Assembly: GCF_048820935.1 (NCBI RefSeq) | Contig: NZ_JBMERD010000006.1 | Span: forward strand, 62,001 to 126,000 | Direction: 5' to 3' | Length of the DNA stretch: 64,000 nucleotides | DNA from: Algicoccus sp048820935 | GTDB taxonomy: Bacteria > Pseudomonadota > Gammaproteobacteria > Burkholderiales > Burkholderiaceae_B | Shown: positions 34,089 through 43,231 of the stretch, one piece after another | Position numbering within the stretch: the first letter of the stretch is position 1 | How the letters are laid out: each line of letters begins with the position of its first letter | Notes under the pieces: model-generated | Database searches by the model: none | Seen by the model: only the letters and a program-made list of their open reading frames with translations | What the model was told of the DNA's origin: nothing | Position numbers and translations under genes: made by a program

Positions 34089-35027
34089 ATGCGCCAAAAC
34101 ACTCTGCCACCCTCTTCTTCTCATGCCTCCTGGTTGGAGTTGCTGCGTAAGCATGCCAAAAAGCATCGTCAACACCTGATCGGCCTCTTTATTGCGCTTA
34201 GTGTCTTGATTTTGCTGTGGGTACTGGCTTGGATCAATCCCCTAGAAAATCGTAAAGAAGTTACTGGTTTGGCTTTGTTAGGGGGCCTTGCAGGGTTTAT
34301 CAGCACCACACTCGGTGCAATTCCTGCTTTATTAATTAAGAAACTACAACAACGAACGGAAGACGTCATGCTGGGTGCTGCAGCCGGCATGATGCTCGCT
34401 GCCGCCTCTTTTTCACTGATTCTTCCAGGACTTGATGCCGGTGCCGATCTAACTGGCCACATGATTTGGTCGGCAATGCTTGTCGTCGTCGGCATGACAA
34501 TCGGTGTGCTTCTCATGCTGGGTCTAGATGCACTCACCCCTCATGAGCACTTTAAACTCGGTCCATGTGGTCCTGGTCATGAGCGTTGTGCACGTGTTTG
34601 GCTCTTTGTGTTTGCCATTGCTTTACACAATTTGCCAGAAGGCATGGCAGTCGGTTTTGGGTTTTCAAGGGGTGATCTGATGGTCGGTATTCCCTTAACG
34701 CTGGCAATTTCATTACAGAACTTACCTGAAGGTCTTGCCGTTGCAATGGCTCTGCGAACAATTGGAAGCAGTCGCTGGACAGCACTTTGGATTACCGCAG
34801 CCAGCGGACTTCTGGAGCCCATCGGTGCCCTCATTGGTGTGAGCTTAGTGGGTGGCTCAGCTTTTGCTTACCCAGTCGGTTTGGGACTGGCTGCAGGGGC
34901 CATGATCTTTGTGGTGTCTCACGAAGTGATTCCTGAGACGCACCGCCACAATCATCAGACACCTGCCACCCTAGGACTGATGGGCGGTTTTGCGCTCATG
35001 CTTGTGTTGGACAGTATCCTGATCTGA
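34089..35027 (+). CDS. ZIP family metal transporter
   Basis: A protein of 312 residues with eight predicted membrane segments and the binuclear metal-site motifs HNLPEG and, 36 residues later, QNLPEG, plus HEVIPETH near the end. These match ZupT/ZIP transporters that bring in Zn2+ or other divalent metals; a His-rich HRHNHQ lies just after TM6. In the second motif the leading His is replaced by Gln, which may change metal choice. The ATG at 34089 is preferred because the 20 codons before it look non-coding, but no clear ribosome site is seen for either. Confidence 0.88.
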   Translation: MRQNTLPPSSSHASWLELLRKHAKKHRQHLIGLFIALSVLILLWVLAWINPLENRKEVTGLALLGGLAGFISTTLGAIPALLIKKLQQRTEDVMLGAAAGMMLAAASFSLILPGLDAGADLTGHMIWSAMLVVVGMTIGVLLMLGLDALTPHEHFKLGPCGPGHERCARVWLFVFAIALHNLPEGMAVGFGFSRGDLMVGIPLTLAISLQNLPEGLAVAMALRTIGSSRWTALWITAASGLLEPIGALIGVSLVGGSAFAYPVGLGLAAGAMIFVVSHEVIPETHRHNHQTPATLGLMGGFALMLVLDSILI

Positions 35028-36284
35028 TTAATCACTCGCTAAAACGACACGATCTCGACCAATCCCTTTTGCTTCGTAAAGACTACGATCAGCACGACTC
35101 AGCAACTGATCAAGTGTTTCATCGGGCTGCAATGTTGCCACACCAATACTGACAGTGATCGCAACCTGCTCACCAGTGCTCGTTTCCACCGTCATCTGAC
35201 GAATCGTCTTGGCCAAACGCTCTGCGAGGAACCGAGCCTGACCCAATGTTGTTTGAAGCAGCAATACCGCAAACTCTTCGCCTCCGATTCTGGCCACCAC
35301 ATCCGAGTCCCTTAAACTATCCACCAGTGTTCGACTGAGCGTCTGTAGAACCTGATCACCTACACCATGCCCCCAGCGATCATTCACATCTTTAAAATAG
35401 TCGGCATCGATCAGCAATAAAGACATTGAACCGCCATAACGCTGAGATCTTTTGACCTCATGATGACCAATATCCATCAGATAACGGCGGTTGTATGCGC
35501 CTGTTAATGCGTCTGTAATGGCCAACCATTCTAATTTGTCTTTTTCTTCATAAATGCGAACACAACGCTGTGCCATGCGCATTAAAAACAAAAACAACAA
35601 CGCGAGCAATCCAGCAATCATCCAGTTTTCGCGCTTCCACTGCGCGAGAACGGGTTGCACATCCGGCTCCAACCACACTTGCAAACCGTACGGGGAGTCA
35701 GAGTCAACCTCTAAAGAGATCCCGTTTTCTTTCCCTAATAAAGTCTGCATCTGATTGAGAAACAACTTGGGCTGCAACAACAGCACCGTGGTTTGCGAAT
35801 CCGCAGTCTGTCTATCACTTACTTGCATCAGCAGGAACAAATCTGATTGTTCTGGCAAATCAATCAACTGCCACTGACCATTACGTAGGTCTCTCTTGGC
35901 TTTTGAATCAGATTGGCACGCGCGCATCATCGCAGTCAGCCATGTCGCTGGACCCACTGTATTCGTAATCTGGCAATCTGCACTCAAAGTCGAGGCGGCC
36001 ACAATCGGTTGCATCAGTGTGTCAGAAACCTTAGAACCAGACGGCTGAGTTTGAAGGCTCAGCCGAAACCGAATATCTTCAATACGTTCAGTGAGCATTT
36101 GTGTGAACAGCAAACTTTGTTCAACAGCCATCATCTCAATTTGATCGATACGGCACGCTTTGGTATCCAAACGATGTGGCAACAACCACGCACCAATAAT
36201 CAGAAAAATGAGAACAACAACACCATACGTTTTAACAGCTGTTTTCTTCACTGACGATTTTTTTACGTCGAACGAGGCACGCAT
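35028..36284 (-). CDS. Membrane-bound diguanylate cyclase
   Basis: The 418-residue protein makes the second messenger c-di-GMP. Two membrane segments (residues 19-36 and 221-240) enclose a periplasmic region of about 185 residues with no recognised sensor family. The cytoplasmic GGDEF domain begins at DALTGAYNRRYL (258-269) and has the active site GGEEF at 334-338, preceded at the correct distance by the inhibitory I-site RDSD (325-328), so product inhibition is expected. It ends directly next to the convergent ZIP gene (stops abut). The signal it senses is unknown. Confidence 0.93.
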   Translation of the reverse strand: MRASFDVKKSSVKKTAVKTYGVVVLIFLIIGAWLLPHRLDTKACRIDQIEMMAVEQSLLFTQMLTERIEDIRFRLSLQTQPSGSKVSDTLMQPIVAASTLSADCQITNTVGPATWLTAMMRACQSDSKAKRDLRNGQWQLIDLPEQSDLFLLMQVSDRQTADSQTTVLLLQPKLFLNQMQTLLGKENGISLEVDSDSPYGLQVWLEPDVQPVLAQWKRENWMIAGLLALLFLFLMRMAQRCVRIYEEKDKLEWLAITDALTGAYNRRYLMDIGHHEVKRSQRYGGSMSLLLIDADYFKDVNDRWGHGVGDQVLQTLSRTLVDSLRDSDVVARIGGEEFAVLLLQTTLGQARFLAERLAKTIRQMTVETSTGEQVAITVSIGVATLQPDETLDQLLSRADRSLYEAKGIGRDRVVLASD

Positions 36285-36586
36285 GAAACCCCTTACAAAT
36301 TAGGAATACTGAAACCACAATTTACGATTTGATGGTCAGGATCACACTTTAACCAACGAGATAAATCTAACCTCAATAAAAAATCTGATCTCCAAAGCTT
36401 ATCCAAAAATATAACAAACCCTTTAGGTTCACCACCGTATTTACCCGTGGTGCACCCCATAACGTCTGCGATTAATCATACAAACCATCAAAATTTGTAT
36501 TGATTCCTTGACAGAATGCCCATTTTTCTGTGCGCTTCTCCCTTATGATGTGCAATCTTTCGAAGCAAAAAGTCTTTTTTGTCATT
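36285..36586. other. Intergenic region between the cyclase and DUF2889 genes
   Basis: This roughly 300-base divergent gap contains AT-rich DNA with no credible gene. A TTGACA at 36508-36513 and a TATGAT at 36544-36549 occur, but 30 bases apart, so I do not call a promoter from them. Confidence 0.5.
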
Positions 36587-37276
36587 ATGACCACACAACA
36601 GAAAACCGCTGACATGAGTCTGCAACACCGTGCGATCGAGCCATCCGAGGACGAAACCATCAGCTCAGCTGGATTAGAACTCGAACAAAAAATTAAACAG
36701 CAAATTGCTGAGAAAAACAAAACAAAAGCCGCTAGACGGCGAATGATGCATCGGCGCACACTGACACTACAATTTTACGAACTTGAAAATGGCCTTTTTG
36801 AGATCGAAGGTCGCTTGCGAGATATTAAAACCGATCCATTTAAACGAGTGCTTTACCAAGAACCGTGGCCACCGGGTGAACCAATTCATGATATCAAAGT
36901 TCATCTGATCGTCGATCGGGACATGCTTGTCCATGATCTCTGGGCAGATATGCAGGCCACACCTTTTAGATTATGTTTACAAGCACAAGCGACATTAACA
37001 CCATTGATTGGTCGTCGAATAGCCAAAGGCTGGAACAAAGCAGTGCGAGACACACTAGGGGGTTCTCAATCCTGTACCCACATCATGGAGATGCTTGGCC
37101 CTATGGCAACCACGGCGTTTCAGGGACTGGCACCGCAACGCATGGAAGATATGAATCGACCTGAAAACGAGCATTTACGGGTGGGTAAAGTAGATAGCTG
37201 CTTTACTTACGGCGCTCAGCGAACTGTGGTGGCGCAGATCTGGCCACATTTGCACAAGCCAGAAAACGACAACTAA
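36587..37276 (+). CDS. DUF2889 domain protein
   Basis: The 229-residue soluble protein has the DUF2889 sequence pattern: a basic RRRMMHRRTLTLQFYELENGLFEIEGRLRDIKTDPF stretch near residues 50-85, HDIKVHLIVDRDMLVHDLWADMQATPF, and later GGSQSCTHIMEMLGPMATTAFQ with a conserved Cys-His pair. The function of the family is unknown; members are often beside catabolic operons. The start is uncertain: ATG codons at 36587 and 36614 and a GTG at 36530 share the frame and none has a good ribosome site. It stops one base before the convergent Na/Pi gene. Confidence 0.78.
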   Translation: MTTQQKTADMSLQHRAIEPSEDETISSAGLELEQKIKQQIAEKNKTKAARRRMMHRRTLTLQFYELENGLFEIEGRLRDIKTDPFKRVLYQEPWPPGEPIHDIKVHLIVDRDMLVHDLWADMQATPFRLCLQAQATLTPLIGRRIAKGWNKAVRDTLGGSQSCTHIMEMLGPMATTAFQGLAPQRMEDMNRPENEHLRVGKVDSCFTYGAQRTVVAQIWPHLHKPENDN

Positions 37277-38893
37277 TTAAATTGTCTCCTCGTCTTCAAC
37301 TTGCAGCGCCTTTGTTGGCGCTGCATTGTTTTGCATGGCCATATTGAGCCAACGATGAGCTTTCGTCATTTGCTGAACCGCTCGTCTTTGCGCACTGATA
37401 CGATGGAGCGCCTCCTCCATTTCAGTCACACTACACACACCACCGGCACCGGCTAACAATAAAGCTGATTTCAATTGCTGATAAGCCAAATCAAAACGCT
37501 GCACTTCTTCCGGATCACGCGTGCCTTCGATGTTCTGATCAATCAGACTTTCCAGACACCGCAAATAGCCCGGATAACTTCTTTGTAGCGCGTCAGACTC
37601 AAGCACATCAACAGGGAGTTGCAATGTTTCAAACACCAGCTCTAACACATTTTCTAAATAACGACGCACACGCAATAGCATGGCGATTCGTTCACTGGTT
37701 GCCTCATCCATCAGACCTCGACTCATTTCATCCACAAAGGTCTGGCTGGCTTTGAGCAACCCAAAAAGATCACGCCGACACTTACCCGGATCATGATCTT
37801 GACTCAATGTAGAACTCACATAAGTCCAGCCGATCGATACCATACGGGCAACTTCCTGACCCAACGCCACGGCAGCCAGCGCAGGCACGGGTAATGTCGT
37901 TTTATCCAAAAACAGTGGGCGAATTGACGCTTTTTTCTGATCCGGCTCAAACCAGTTTTTAAGTTGTCGACTTAGCCAATTGACCCATGGCCACATCACG
38001 GCCATCCCGCTGAGCTTAAAGACCGTATTAAAAATAGCCAACGTCATCGCCGGCGCTTCATCTAAAGAAAACAAATCAGTAATCGCACCAGTCAACCACA
38101 TGAGAAGTGGCAACAACACAAACCCAATCACGGTCCCCACGACATGGAAAATCACATGTGCTAGCGCAACACGTTTCGCATTGGGCGTGCCGCCGATCAT
38201 CGCCAAAACAGCTGTCACCGAAGAACCAAGGTTTGCACCAATGATCACCATCGCAGCAGCTTCAATGCCAATCATGCCTGCTTGGGCCGCTGTAATAGCC
38301 AGAGCAGTTGATGCACTTGACGACTGCATCAGCACAGTCATCAGAAAACCAATCATGAATTGCAAGACAATTGGCCACAAACCCGCGCCTTCAGGGATAC
38401 GCCACTCAGTGGCTGAGTCGGTAAATCCCGCTTGCATCAACAAAATGCCGTAGATCAGTAAACCAAAGCCAGCAAGTGCTTCACCAAAATAGCCAGTCCG
38501 ATGATCACGCTTTGCCACTTGCATGGCCACACCCACTGCAATCATGGGTAATGCCAAGACGGAAAAATCCAAATCAAGTCCGGCAACGGCCACAATCCAG
38601 CCGGTACTCATCGAACCAATGCTGGCACCAAACAAAATCCACAGGGCCCCGTTGAGTGCCAACAAGTTTGCATTCACGAAACCAATGGCAGCCACAGTAA
38701 TGACGTTTGATGATTACACCAATGCGGTCACCAGTGCACCGGCTGATACCGCCCGCATTGGCGTATTGGTGGCCCCTGTGAGAATATTTTCGAGTGCGGG
38801 GCCAGCCGCCATGCGCAGCCCACCCGACAACATAGACATGCCCAGAATAAACATGCCTAAACCACCGAGGAGTTCCGTTAAATTAAAGTCCAT
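37277..38893 (-). pseudogene. Na/Pi cotransporter family gene interrupted by a nonsense codon
   Basis: The intact frame would be 538 residues: NptA/YjbB-like Na+/phosphate cotransporter repeats, then a PhoU-like helical domain from about residue 370. From ATG 38893 the reading starts MDFNLTELLGGLGMFILGMSM and runs through the typical first helices up to ALVTALV. Codon 60 (38714-38716) is TAA exactly where the family has the Gln of the first QSSS motif; the frame continues unchanged with SSNVITVAAIGFVNAN. The second repeat keeps its motif (MQSSSAST). As read, only 59 residues or a downstream restart at the GTG 38695 could be made, and either would lack the first substrate motif. A single C-to-T change (or sequence error) explains it. 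Confidence 0.85.
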
Positions 38894-38960
38894 CCACTCA
38901 TCTCTTTACAATCTGCTCTGAACACCAAACGCAGAACATGCCTATTATGCGATGGATTTT

Positions 38961-39031
38961 CTAAAACAACGTATTTTGTCTGGAAAGCAAAACAGCCCGA
39001 CACCAAAAAAGATGAACAGGCTGTTTTGTTG
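38961..39031. repeat. Repeated hairpin element, copy 1
   Basis: About 70 bases closely matching 39975-40047 in the same orientation. It contains CAAAACAGCC and GGCTGTTTTG as 10-base inverted arms around a 20-base loop. It lies just past the stop of the minus-strand gene at 39062 and, read on that strand, ends in T-rich DNA, so it may act as a terminator. Confidence 0.75.
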
Positions 39032-39061
39032 AACGAGAAGCACTGAAAAATATGACTGAGG

Positions 39062-39355
39062 TCAAGCGACTGTTTCGAAATGCTCAACGACGGGTGGCTC
39101 ACTGAAATATGAACCCACAATGTCTCGCCACGCTTTAAATGCTTCAGACTCTCGAAAGTCCTTTGTATGATTTTCTAAAGTTTCCCATTCGATGATGAGT
39201 AGGTAGCGCCCGGGAGTTTCGATGCAACGTTTGATGGTGTGACGACGAAAACCCGTTGCGTTGGCGATGACCGTATTAACACCGCGCTGAATGGCCTCTT
39301 CAAAAGCGTCTTTCTGATCAGGAGAAATCCTGAAATCCGCAACTTCGTAAATCAT
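39062..39355 (-). CDS. Antibiotic biosynthesis monooxygenase (ABM) domain protein
   Basis: A small protein of 97 residues, starting MIYEVADFRISPDQKDAFEEAI (ATG 39355, GGAG 9 bases before). It shows the ABM ferredoxin-like dimer pattern, with a central RYLLIIEWETLENHTKDFRESEAFKAW block. Family members include cofactor-free monooxygenases, haem-degrading enzymes and many of unknown role. No Asn-Trp-His haem-degrading triad of the IsdG type is obvious, so no specific activity is assigned. The gene lies between the two copies of the hairpin repeat. Confidence 0.85.
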   Translation of the reverse strand: MIYEVADFRISPDQKDAFEEAIQRGVNTVIANATGFRRHTIKRCIETPGRYLLIIEWETLENHTKDFRESEAFKAWRDIVGSYFSEPPVVEHFETVA

Positions 39356-39566
39356 GATGTGTGACTCCACAAATAATGACTGAGCACGTACCAATCGTGC
39401 GTAACAAATGATCCCCATGGTAGCGTATTTGTGTCGTCTAAGCAGATAGTTTTCTTTGTGATTTCAGAGCGCATACGCTGACTAAGTGGCTATCTGATAC
39501 CGTATGATCTATAGACTCCGCTGGCCAGACAAAAGATAAACTTCGTACAAAACCAAAGGACTGACA

Positions 39567-39908
39567 ATGGCGTTTAATGACATCGAACGCAAGCGTATTC
39601 AAATCGCACTGGATGCATGGGTTGAACAAAAACGCCCACCACCACAAGTCAGACATCAGGTAGATATCGGTTACACCATTGAAAAACAATCGATCATCAT
39701 TCATGAGGATCGGGTCAACATGCACAACAAATGGTTTGTTTTGCCGGTTGCGAAACTGACTTTCATCAAAGTGCATAGAGTTTGGCGAATTTTCTGGATG
39801 CGTGGGGATTTGAAATGGCATTCCTACCAAGCGACCCCTGAAGTCGATACTCTAGAGCAAGCACTTGACTGTATTAGTCAAGATACATACGGTTGTTTTT
39901 GGGGATAA
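39567..39908 (+). CDS. DUF3024 family protein
   Basis: The 113-residue protein has the DUF3024 features: DIERKRIQIALDAWVEQKRPPPQVRHQVDIGYTI at the start, an internal EDRV, the block VAKLTFIKVHRVWRIFWMRGDLKWHSYQ, and a C-terminal acidic helix. Function unknown. It is divergent from the ABM gene and, like it, lies between the two hairpin repeats. Start MAFNDIERKRIQ is natural for the family. Confidence 0.85.
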   Translation: MAFNDIERKRIQIALDAWVEQKRPPPQVRHQVDIGYTIEKQSIIIHEDRVNMHNKWFVLPVAKLTFIKVHRVWRIFWMRGDLKWHSYQATPEVDTLEQALDCISQDTYGCFWG

Positions 39909-39974
39909 AATCTGCGCTGACCACTCCGCAGTAGGGACATGCCCAGAATATTCGTTTCCGTTATGTGGCGTATT

Positions 39975-40047
39975 CTTTAAAACGACCTATTTTGCTTGAA
40001 AAGCAAAACAGCCCGACACCTAAAAAGATGAGCAGGCTGTTGTGTTG
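39975..40047. repeat. Repeated hairpin element, copy 2
   Basis: Second copy of the 38961-39031 element, same orientation and roughly 85% identical by eye. The inverted arms here are imperfect because of a T-to-G change in the right arm (CTGTTGTG). It lies 44 bases beyond the stop of the CoA-transferase gene on the minus strand, again in terminator position. Confidence 0.75.
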
Positions 40048-40090
40048 GACTCACTCGATAAAAAATCAACTCACAATTTGGATAAAAAAA

Positions 40091-41263
40091 CTACTCAGAC
40101 GTAGGTTTCTCTCGTTGACGATCCAATGTTTCCCGTAACGTCTCCCCATGCTGATCCAGCATCGGTGCAGCAAATGCAGGTGAGCAAGGCGTTCTGGAGA
40201 ACTGATACGGTTTTTGCAGGGCACGAAATGTCCCAGCAGCGGGATGTTCAAATGTTTGAATGAAATCTTGCGAAAGAACTTGAGGAAAATCGAACATATC
40301 TTCCACGGTCCGTACAGCCGAGCAAGGTACTTCTTCACCAAAAAGTTCTTCCCACTCAAGTGCAGACTTCTGACTCAATGCTTGTCGCAAGGCGGGCACA
40401 ATCAAATCCTTATTCTGCGCCCGTAAACGCACTGTCTCAAATCGTGGATCATCCGCAAAATGTGTTAACCCAGTTTTTTGACAAAGCGCTTGCCAGAAGT
40501 GTGGCGTGTTTGCTGAAATATAAATATGACCTTCCCGAGTCGGATGAATACCCGTAATCCCACCCGATCGCATATCTCGACCCACTTCACGGGGCTCAGA
40601 ATCTGCCCAAACCAGACGTGTCGATTGCATTGCCAATGCTGCGGACATCAAAGAAATATCCACAGCTTGGCCCAATCCACTTTTTTCACGTTCGTACAAA
40701 GCAGAACTCACCGCGCCAGCCAGCATCGAAGCGGCATAAAAATCCACCACCGATCCATAGAGAATTTCTGGCGGACCATCAGGCTTAGCCTGCATCGCGC
40801 TCATGCCGGTCATCGATTGCAAGACTTGATCGTAACCCGCCTTGTCTTTCAGGGGACCCGTACGACCATAACCACTTAAAGAGCAATAAATCAATCGAGA
40901 ATTCATTGCCTGTAAGATGTCATAATCGATCTGAAGACGTTTGGGCACACTCGGACGAAAGTTATGGACTAAGACATCCGCTTGTCGAACCAATGTATAC
41001 AGACGCTCCAGATCTTGCGGCTTTTTAAGATCCAGAACCAAACCTAATTTACTGCGGTTCACACCGAGAAAAGCCCGACTTTCTGACGCTAGCGTCGAAG
41101 GGTAATTTCTCAGATTGTCACCACTAGGCGATTCGATCTTGATCACCTGCGCGCCTTGATCGGCGAGCAGGGAACAAGCATAAGGCCCAGCAATATAGGC
41201 ACTGAGATCCAGAACCTTGACGCCACTTAAGGGTCCCTGACGCGATTGAGCCTGACTCATCAT
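40091..41263 (-). CDS. Class III CoA-transferase (CaiB/BaiF/Frc family)
   Basis: The 390-residue enzyme moves CoA between carboxylic acids. The N-terminal LSGVKVLDLSAYIAGPYACSLLADQGAQVIKIESPSGD, the NRSKLGLVLDLKK block and the catalytic-Asp context GYDQVLQSMTGM are all diagnostic of family III. The gene is the last of the minus-strand operon CitE-like lyase / Bug receptor / CoA-transferase and starts 4 bases after the receptor gene stop. Together with the lyase it could activate and split a C4-C6 dicarboxylic acid. The substrate is inferred only from context. Confidence 0.92.
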   Translation of the reverse strand: MMSQAQSRQGPLSGVKVLDLSAYIAGPYACSLLADQGAQVIKIESPSGDNLRNYPSTLASESRAFLGVNRSKLGLVLDLKKPQDLERLYTLVRQADVLVHNFRPSVPKRLQIDYDILQAMNSRLIYCSLSGYGRTGPLKDKAGYDQVLQSMTGMSAMQAKPDGPPEILYGSVVDFYAASMLAGAVSSALYEREKSGLGQAVDISLMSAALAMQSTRLVWADSEPREVGRDMRSGGITGIHPTREGHIYISANTPHFWQALCQKTGLTHFADDPRFETVRLRAQNKDLIVPALRQALSQKSALEWEELFGEEVPCSAVRTVEDMFDFPQVLSQDFIQTFEHPAAGTFRALQKPYQFSRTPCSPAFAAPMLDQHGETLRETLDRQREKPTSE

Positions 41264-41266
41264 GGA

Positions 41267-42247
41267 TTAATTCACCGTAATATTTTGACGCTTGGCCAAA
41301 TCAGTCCATCGATTGATGTCGTCGCCAATTCGTTTTTTGAAATCAGCAGCTGACAAATCCGTCGTTGCTTGTGCGCCATCAGCTAAAAATGTTTCCTGCA
41401 TTTTAGGATCATTCAACACTTTATTAATCTGCGCATTCAAAAAGTTCACCAATGGCTCAGGCGTATCTGCGGGTGCAAAAATACCCCACCACAAATCAAA
41501 CTCATAGCCAGGCGCCACGGATGACATAGGGACCAAACCCGGTGCAATCGGACTTTCGTTCAAAGAAGTCACACCCAAAGCCCGCAACTTATCGCCACGA
41601 ATACTAGGTAACAAAGATGGACCACTTGCCATGAGTAAATCAGTCTGACCACCAATCAAATCGGTTGTGGCTTGCGACATGCCTTTATACGGCACATGAA
41701 CGATGTCAAGATCGGCCATCATCTTAAACGACTCAGTCGCAAACTGGTTGCTACTACCGATACCCGAAGATGCGTAGTTGTATTTACCGGGATTGGCTTT
41801 CACCATCGCAACCAGCTCTTCGACTGTTTTAGCTGGAAAGTCGTTATTCACGGCCACAATGAAAGGCCCTTTTGCCACCATCGCAACTGGCGCCAAATCC
41901 TTTAAAGGCTTAAAGTCATCACGCGGACGAACGGCCTCATTGGTGGTCATACTGGATGAAACCAACAATAAGGTGTACCCATCTGGCTGTGAGCGGGCAA
42001 CGTACATGGAACCGGTTACGCCACTGGCACCAGGGCGGTTATCCACGACGACTGGCTCACCCAATTCTTTGGTGAGCCCACTAGCCACCAGACGTGCAAA
42101 CCGGTCATTTGATCCACCCGCAGAATATGGCACCACAAGCGTGACTGGTTTATCCGGATATTGGCCTAATTTTTCTGCCTGAACAACCGAGGTATTGCCC
42201 AGCATCATTATGGCTGACAACATAGAGAATACGAATGTTTTTTTCAT
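41267..42247 (-). CDS. Bug/TctC-family periplasmic solute receptor
   Basis: The 326-residue protein has a Sec signal ending SVVQA-E at about residue 24 and the Bug signatures YPDKPVTLVVPYSAGGSNDRFARLVA and VVVDNRPGASGVTGSMYVARSQPDGYTLLL, which line the ligand pocket around carboxylates. Such receptors are greatly expanded in Alcaligenaceae and mostly lack a linked TctAB permease, as here. Its place between a CoA-transferase and a CitE-like lyase gene suggests that it binds the acid they use. It overlaps the upstream lyase gene by 4 bases. Confidence 0.94.
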   Translation of the reverse strand: MKKTFVFSMLSAIMMLGNTSVVQAEKLGQYPDKPVTLVVPYSAGGSNDRFARLVASGLTKELGEPVVVDNRPGASGVTGSMYVARSQPDGYTLLLVSSSMTTNEAVRPRDDFKPLKDLAPVAMVAKGPFIVAVNNDFPAKTVEELVAMVKANPGKYNYASSGIGSSNQFATESFKMMADLDIVHVPYKGMSQATTDLIGGQTDLLMASGPSLLPSIRGDKLRALGVTSLNESPIAPGLVPMSSVAPGYEFDLWWGIFAPADTPEPLVNFLNAQINKVLNDPKMQETFLADGAQATTDLSAADFKKRIGDDINRWTDLAKRQNITVN

Positions 42248-43116
42248 GATTGAATAAGTCCGTATTGACTGGCCGAAGCCAGGATCTTTCGTGCGCGATC
42301 AACAAATGGCGCGTCGATCATTCGCCCTTCCACCATATAAGCACCAACCGAGTTTTGCTCTGCCATTTCATCGGCTGACACCACCTTTTGAGCAAATGCA
42401 ATCTCTTCGTCCGTTGGACGAAACACCGCATTTACAGTCTCCACCTGAGAGGGATGAATACAACTTTTTCCTTGATAACCCAGACTTTTTGCGAACATCG
42501 CTTCTTGTTCAAATCCTTCGCGATCGGCAATATTGGCAAAAGCACCGTCATAGGCCTCAATACCTGCTTCATGCGCCGCCATCGCGATTTGGAACAAAGC
42601 TTGTTGCACAGCTACTTTTTGTTTTCGATCGATGCCAAAAGGCTCAAACAAGTCCCCTAAACCGACTTGTAAGCCCATCACTCTTGGATCGGCTGCTGCT
42701 AGTTCGTGAGCAACCCGCAACGCCAAAGGCGTTTCGATATTAATGAGTAAACGCACTGATCCTTGCGGTAAATTCTTTGTCGCTTCGATCGCTGAGATTT
42801 TGTTTGATACGTCGATAATTTCTTGAACTGTTTGCGCTTTGGGCAGATTGATGACATCCACCCCTTGACAGACCATGGCTTGCAAATCCGCCTCAAAATG
42901 TGACGTATCCATTGGATTAATCCGAACAATCACGCTTTTTGAGGTCAGATTAACCGCCTCGCTCGATAAGAACTCGACCAGATTCGCGCGTGCTTGTTCT
43001 TTGCGCTCTTCACGTACAGCGTCTTCTAAATCAAAGGACAGCCCATCGGCGCCACCAGCTAAAGCTTTTACGAACAACTCTGGGCGAGACCCTGGCACAA
43101 ACAGTTTGCTTCTCAT
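42244..43116 (-). CDS. HpcH/HpaI aldolase / citrate lyase beta-like (CitE) protein
   Basis: The 290-residue barrel enzyme begins MRSKLFVPGSRPELFVKALAGGADGLSFDLEDAVREERK, with the substrate Arg and the metal-binding Asp typical of CitE-like acyl-CoA lyases, and has LLINIETPLALR with the catalytic metal Glu and GLGDLFEPFGID. Such stand-alone proteins cleave malyl-CoA, citramalyl-CoA or related esters. As first gene of the operon with a CoA-transferase and a receptor, and divergent from a LysR gene, it probably cleaves the CoA ester formed by the transferase. Citramalate, itaconate or malate types are all possible. Confidence 0.9.
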   Translation of the reverse strand: MRSKLFVPGSRPELFVKALAGGADGLSFDLEDAVREERKEQARANLVEFLSSEAVNLTSKSVIVRINPMDTSHFEADLQAMVCQGVDVINLPKAQTVQEIIDVSNKISAIEATKNLPQGSVRLLINIETPLALRVAHELAAADPRVMGLQVGLGDLFEPFGIDRKQKVAVQQALFQIAMAAHEAGIEAYDGAFANIADREGFEQEAMFAKSLGYQGKSCIHPSQVETVNAVFRPTDEEIAFAQKVVSADEMAEQNSVGAYMVEGRMIDAPFVDRARKILASASQYGLIQS

Positions 43117-43194
43117 ATGGCGTATTCCTGATTCGATTTAAATCATTCTGATTCAGCACACACAAGAAATAAACTATCTTTTGGCAGCTTCATT

Positions 43195-43211
43195 TGATAG
43201 TATTTCTATCA
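43195..43211. promoter_or_regulatory. Palindrome between the LysR and CitE-like genes
   Basis: TGATAG-TATTT-CTATCA, 6-base perfect arms, lies 20 bases before the LysR start and about 80 bases before the lyase gene. The site fits a LysR operator or autoregulatory site; the binding is inferred. Confidence 0.5.
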
Positions 43212-43231
43212 TCTGAATTTAAAAATTCGCC

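Noticed and set aside
36508..36549. TTGACA and TATGAT upstream of the DUF2889 gene
   Set aside because: The 30-base spacing is too long for sigma-70.
38714..38716. Recoding of TAA as Gln in the Na/Pi gene
   Set aside because: TAA is used as the normal stop for many intact genes in the window, including queF and the RND permease, so a code change is not supported.
38523..38921. 132-codon plus-strand frame over the start of the Na/Pi gene
   Set aside because: It is the complement of conserved transporter codons; the minus-strand reading explains it.
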